Shown: piece after piece, positions 61,560 to 64,000 of the stretch
How the letters are laid out: every line of letters begins with the position of its first letter
Numbering within the stretch: the first letter of the stretch is position 1
From: Arion vulgaris
Lineage: Eukaryota; Mollusca; Gastropoda; Stylommatophora; Arionidae
Assembly (NCBI GenBank): GCA_020796225.1
Contig: CM036758.1
Coordinates: 64,883,774-64,947,773, forward strand
DNA: 64,000 nucleotides
Direction of reading: 5' to 3'
Position numbers and translations under genes: made by a program
The notes under the pieces: generated by a model
The model's database searches: none
Told to the model about the DNA's origin: nothing
The model's input: only the letters and a program-made list of their open reading frames with translations

Positions 61560-61665
61560 AACACGAATGACATATATATGAATATGTACACATATATATG
61601 AAGATGAACATATATATGAAGATGTACACATATATTTGAAGATGTACACATAACAATAAAATAAT
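61560..61665. repeat. ATATATGAAGATGTACACAT repeat
   Basis: Imperfect tandem units of about 24 bp, four copies. Confidence 0.85.
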
Positions 61666-61734
61666 GATAGCCGATAGTGTTGTATTTGATATTTTGATGT
61701 GATATATCAATAATAATAATAGTAATAATAATAA

Positions 61735-61970
61735 TTCCTCTTTTACCGTTATACGTTACATAGGGCCTGCAAGCTATTTCTCCATACCGCTCTATCCTGG
61801 CAACTTGCTCAATCTCATCCATGGAACTGAGACCGATATTTCTTGCATCTCTTAGCAAAGTTCGTTTCAGAGTCTCCTTAGGTCGTCCTCTTTCTTGAAC
61901 CCTTTGCATCCTACTTCAATGCCTGCTTTGATATTCGTTGATCATTTCTTCTCAAGGTGTGTCATATTAA
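61735..61970 (-). mobile_element. RTE-like LINE 3' end
   Basis: Minus strand: ERGRPKETLKRTLLRDARNI then GLSSMDEIEQVARIERYGE and ACRPYVTYNG; same family as the LINE in intron 1 at 49180-49808. Confidence 0.8.
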
Positions 61971-62134
61971 ATACACTTCTGTTATTGTAGACAACATGAC
62001 CAACTATTATTAGAAATATATTTGTAGTTCTTTACCAAATTTGTTTCCAATAAATATTTGTTCAAACTATATAGTCAGATATCAGCTTCCTCACAACCAC
62101 AAGTAGTTTAACAATGGAGGTTCGGGTGGTTAAA

Positions 62135-62645
62135 AAGAGGTAATGAAATGGTTGACATCTCACAACTACTCTCGTGTTTTCGTACTCAGTGACTCCATGA
62201 GCATGATTCGTAAAGTCGAATTAGGAATGGTGAGATATAATTGGGTGGAGGTACTGGTACAGACAATGATCAGAGAAATCACCTTAATTTTTATCCTTGG
62301 GCACGCAGAAGTTAGGGGCAATAAACGAGCTTATATATTGGTTACAATATCAGAGGGAGCTGCCAATGGATCGAAATGACATTCTTCACACATTGAGAGA
62401 GTCTTTCCGAACAGAGGAGTTTCAGGGCTGTGAATCCCACTCACTGACCAGATTGAGAGAGATGGGTGTCAATATTATTGCAGCCCGAAAAGAACGACGT
62501 ACTAAATATGCAAAGAGATTGATTAATCAACATCAAACTTGCGTGTTGGGCCGCTGGACGCTGCTCGATTTTCCGAGGCGGAGATCGGAACACCTACGGA
62601 CATGTTCCGAGTGCTATGATGAAAGTCCTCATATAACTGATAACT
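62135..62645 (+). mobile_element. LINE-D copy, RNase H and 3' end
   Basis: Plus strand: KWLTSHNYSRVFVLSDSMSM, REITLIFILGHAEVRGNKRA, then (frame shift) ISEGAANGSK / LPMDRNDILHTLRESFRTEE, then GRWTLLDFPRRRSEHLRTCS. Ends CCGAGTGCTATGATGAAAGT. Confidence 0.75.
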
Positions 62646-62649
62646 GATG

Positions 62650-62815
62650 TAAGCTTCTTATATATGTGTTTTACTGTTGCATGTCTGTCGTACATGTTGG
62701 GTTGTTCATTGCAGTTTTTCTACGTTTGGCGTACACGTTTGTTGTTTTTTTGTTATCTTATACGTATATTGTTGTACATATATTTTACATATTTATGTGT
62801 TCCTCTGTGTCTATT
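62650..62815. other. No feature recognised
   Basis: T-rich, non-coding. Confidence 0.5.
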
Positions 62816-62819
62816 GATT

Positions 62820-63240
62820 GAATGATGGATTGATTGTTTGATTGGATAATCATCATAGCACTTCTGTAAACAGCAATCTGTGCTTTGTCCAACACATAAT
62901 AAATCAGCAACACAAGTACGATCGCCTTTAGCACCGGCGAGGATCTCCTATGTAATGTTGACAATAGTGAAATTTTTGCTGCAATTTTATTTTAATATCT
63001 GTTATGAATTGTGTCCAAGCAGCGGTTTTGCAGACTACTCTTTTAGATTTTCAACTATCAAGGTTTCTTTCACGTTCTTAAATTGTACACGGAACGTACG
63101 CTTTATCTTCCGTCTCCGATAGGACTAGGAACGTGATCTCACTTATATTGAGATCAGGTAATATCTCTGAAAAAATATTTCGATTGCTTCCCACGGGAAC
63201 GAAGCGAGTACCTTTGGAGCCAGATGCAAGCATCGTAAAC
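62820..63240 (-). mobile_element. SINE-2 copy, diverged
   Basis: Plus reads GGATAATCATCATAGCACTT, TAGCACCGGCGAGGATCTCC, TATCTTCCGTCTCCGATAGG, ACTAGGAACGTGATCTCACT, ending in the decayed head. Confidence 0.75.
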
Positions 63241-63404
63241 AATAACAAATAGATTGCAAACGTTCATCAACTGCGCGTAATAGAGGAATTGAGATGTTGT
63301 CATAAGCTCACAAATGAGAAGTGTATTGAGAGAATGTGACAAATACTCGTCAACCAAAAGAGGAAGAAAAGACTCTGGCGTTGGATAAAACATACCTTAT
63401 AATA

Positions 63405-63640
63405 TGCCCGACTGTAACAATAAGGGAATTTTCCTGGAACCAGCGCTTAAAGCGGAAGAGAGGTGACCCCCCTCCCATTGTTATTTTTTTCGCGTGGATA
63501 TTAAAAAAAGGACGATGGCACCACCCGTTCAGAAAGCAATGGCACACTACTGAACGTAATAATGCCTAGAAAATCACAAACAGCGTTAAAAGCTGGGATT
63601 GATTCGCAAAGTCCTGTAAAGGATATGCAACTAAAAAAAA
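63405..63640 (+). mobile_element. SINE-3 copy, head decayed
   Basis: GATGGCACCACCCGTTCAGA, AAGCAATGGCACACTACTGA, GATTCGCAAAGTCCTGTAAA, GGATATGCAACT then A-rich. Confidence 0.7.
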
Positions 63641-64000
63641 TGAGTTAAACTGCACAGTATCATCTCTCTCTTTGTATCCTATTCCTAAATTTTGATATCA
63701 AATAGTACCGTATCTTCTATGTCTCACTCTGTTTCTCTCGTCCACAAAGTAAACAAACAAAAAAAGGTATTATGGTGTACTATTTATGTTCAAAAAGTGT
63801 AGGATCTTTGTAGATAAAAATACAATTAGTCACTGGAGATCTGAAACCCTACCTTCTTGAACGTACTCTACGTGGGACACACTTCTTCCAGCAGTTTCAA
63901 CATTGTTGGAAGTATTTCAAAACAACCTCTTTGGGAATGGAGTCTAGCTTGGCCGTCGCTTTCCTCATTATGCTTCGTGTGACTGAAATCGGATCTATTT
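63641..64000. other. No feature recognised
   Basis: AT-rich, non-coding to the window end. Confidence 0.5.

Overview
The window is eukaryotic nuclear DNA: AT-rich, intron-bearing, and packed with non-LTR retrotransposon debris, tRNA-derived SINEs, a Penelope-like element, a hAT transposon and many minisatellites. The mix of repeats (several RTE/I-like LINE 3' ends, SINEs sharing a conserved core, Penelope-like elements), together with a secreted multi-domain chitin-binding (CBM14) gene, suggests a lophotrochozoan, most likely a mollusc. This is inference; no species is claimed. Repeat family names used here (LINE-A to LINE-F, SINE-1 to SINE-6) are local labels.

Layout. 1-6180: one possible orphan coding exon (1387-1518, minus), LINE and SINE ends, a diverged solo LTR and five small tandem arrays. 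6185-10796: an unusual unit bounded by a perfect 384-bp inverted repeat. Each arm is an LTR plus tRNA-Leu primer-binding site, and the unit encloses a decayed EGF-like fragment, an intact gag-like ORF and an overlapping second ORF. 11325-15650: a 39-bp minisatellite, then about 3.6 kb of a 54-bp satellite that runs into a truncated SINE. 16376-18210 (minus): a likely host gene with promoter-like motifs, a 5' UTR exon and a Ser/Thr/Asn-rich coding exon. 18300-48600: almost entirely nested transposable elements. The best stratigraphy is a 1775-bp hAT element with 8-bp target duplication inside LINE-A, LINE-B inside LINE-C with a 12-bp duplication, and LINE/SINE insertions inside LINE-D. 48642-59316 (plus): a three-exon gene for a secreted chitin-binding protein whose introns are full of repeats and whose exon 1 donor and exon 3 acceptor lie in tandem duplications. 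59330-60940: tandem arrays, including a 40-bp satellite related to the end of the Penelope-like element. 60940-64000: LINE/SINE ends.

How parts relate. SINE-2 appears to share its 3' tail with LINE-D (an RNase H-bearing I-like LINE) and SINE-3 with LINE-C, which suggests SINE-LINE partnerships. Two satellites look as if they grew out of the ends of mobile elements. Only two host genes are argued with moderate support: the CBM14 gene and the minus-strand Ser/Thr/Asn-rich gene. All family assignments were made by reading translations and motifs by eye.
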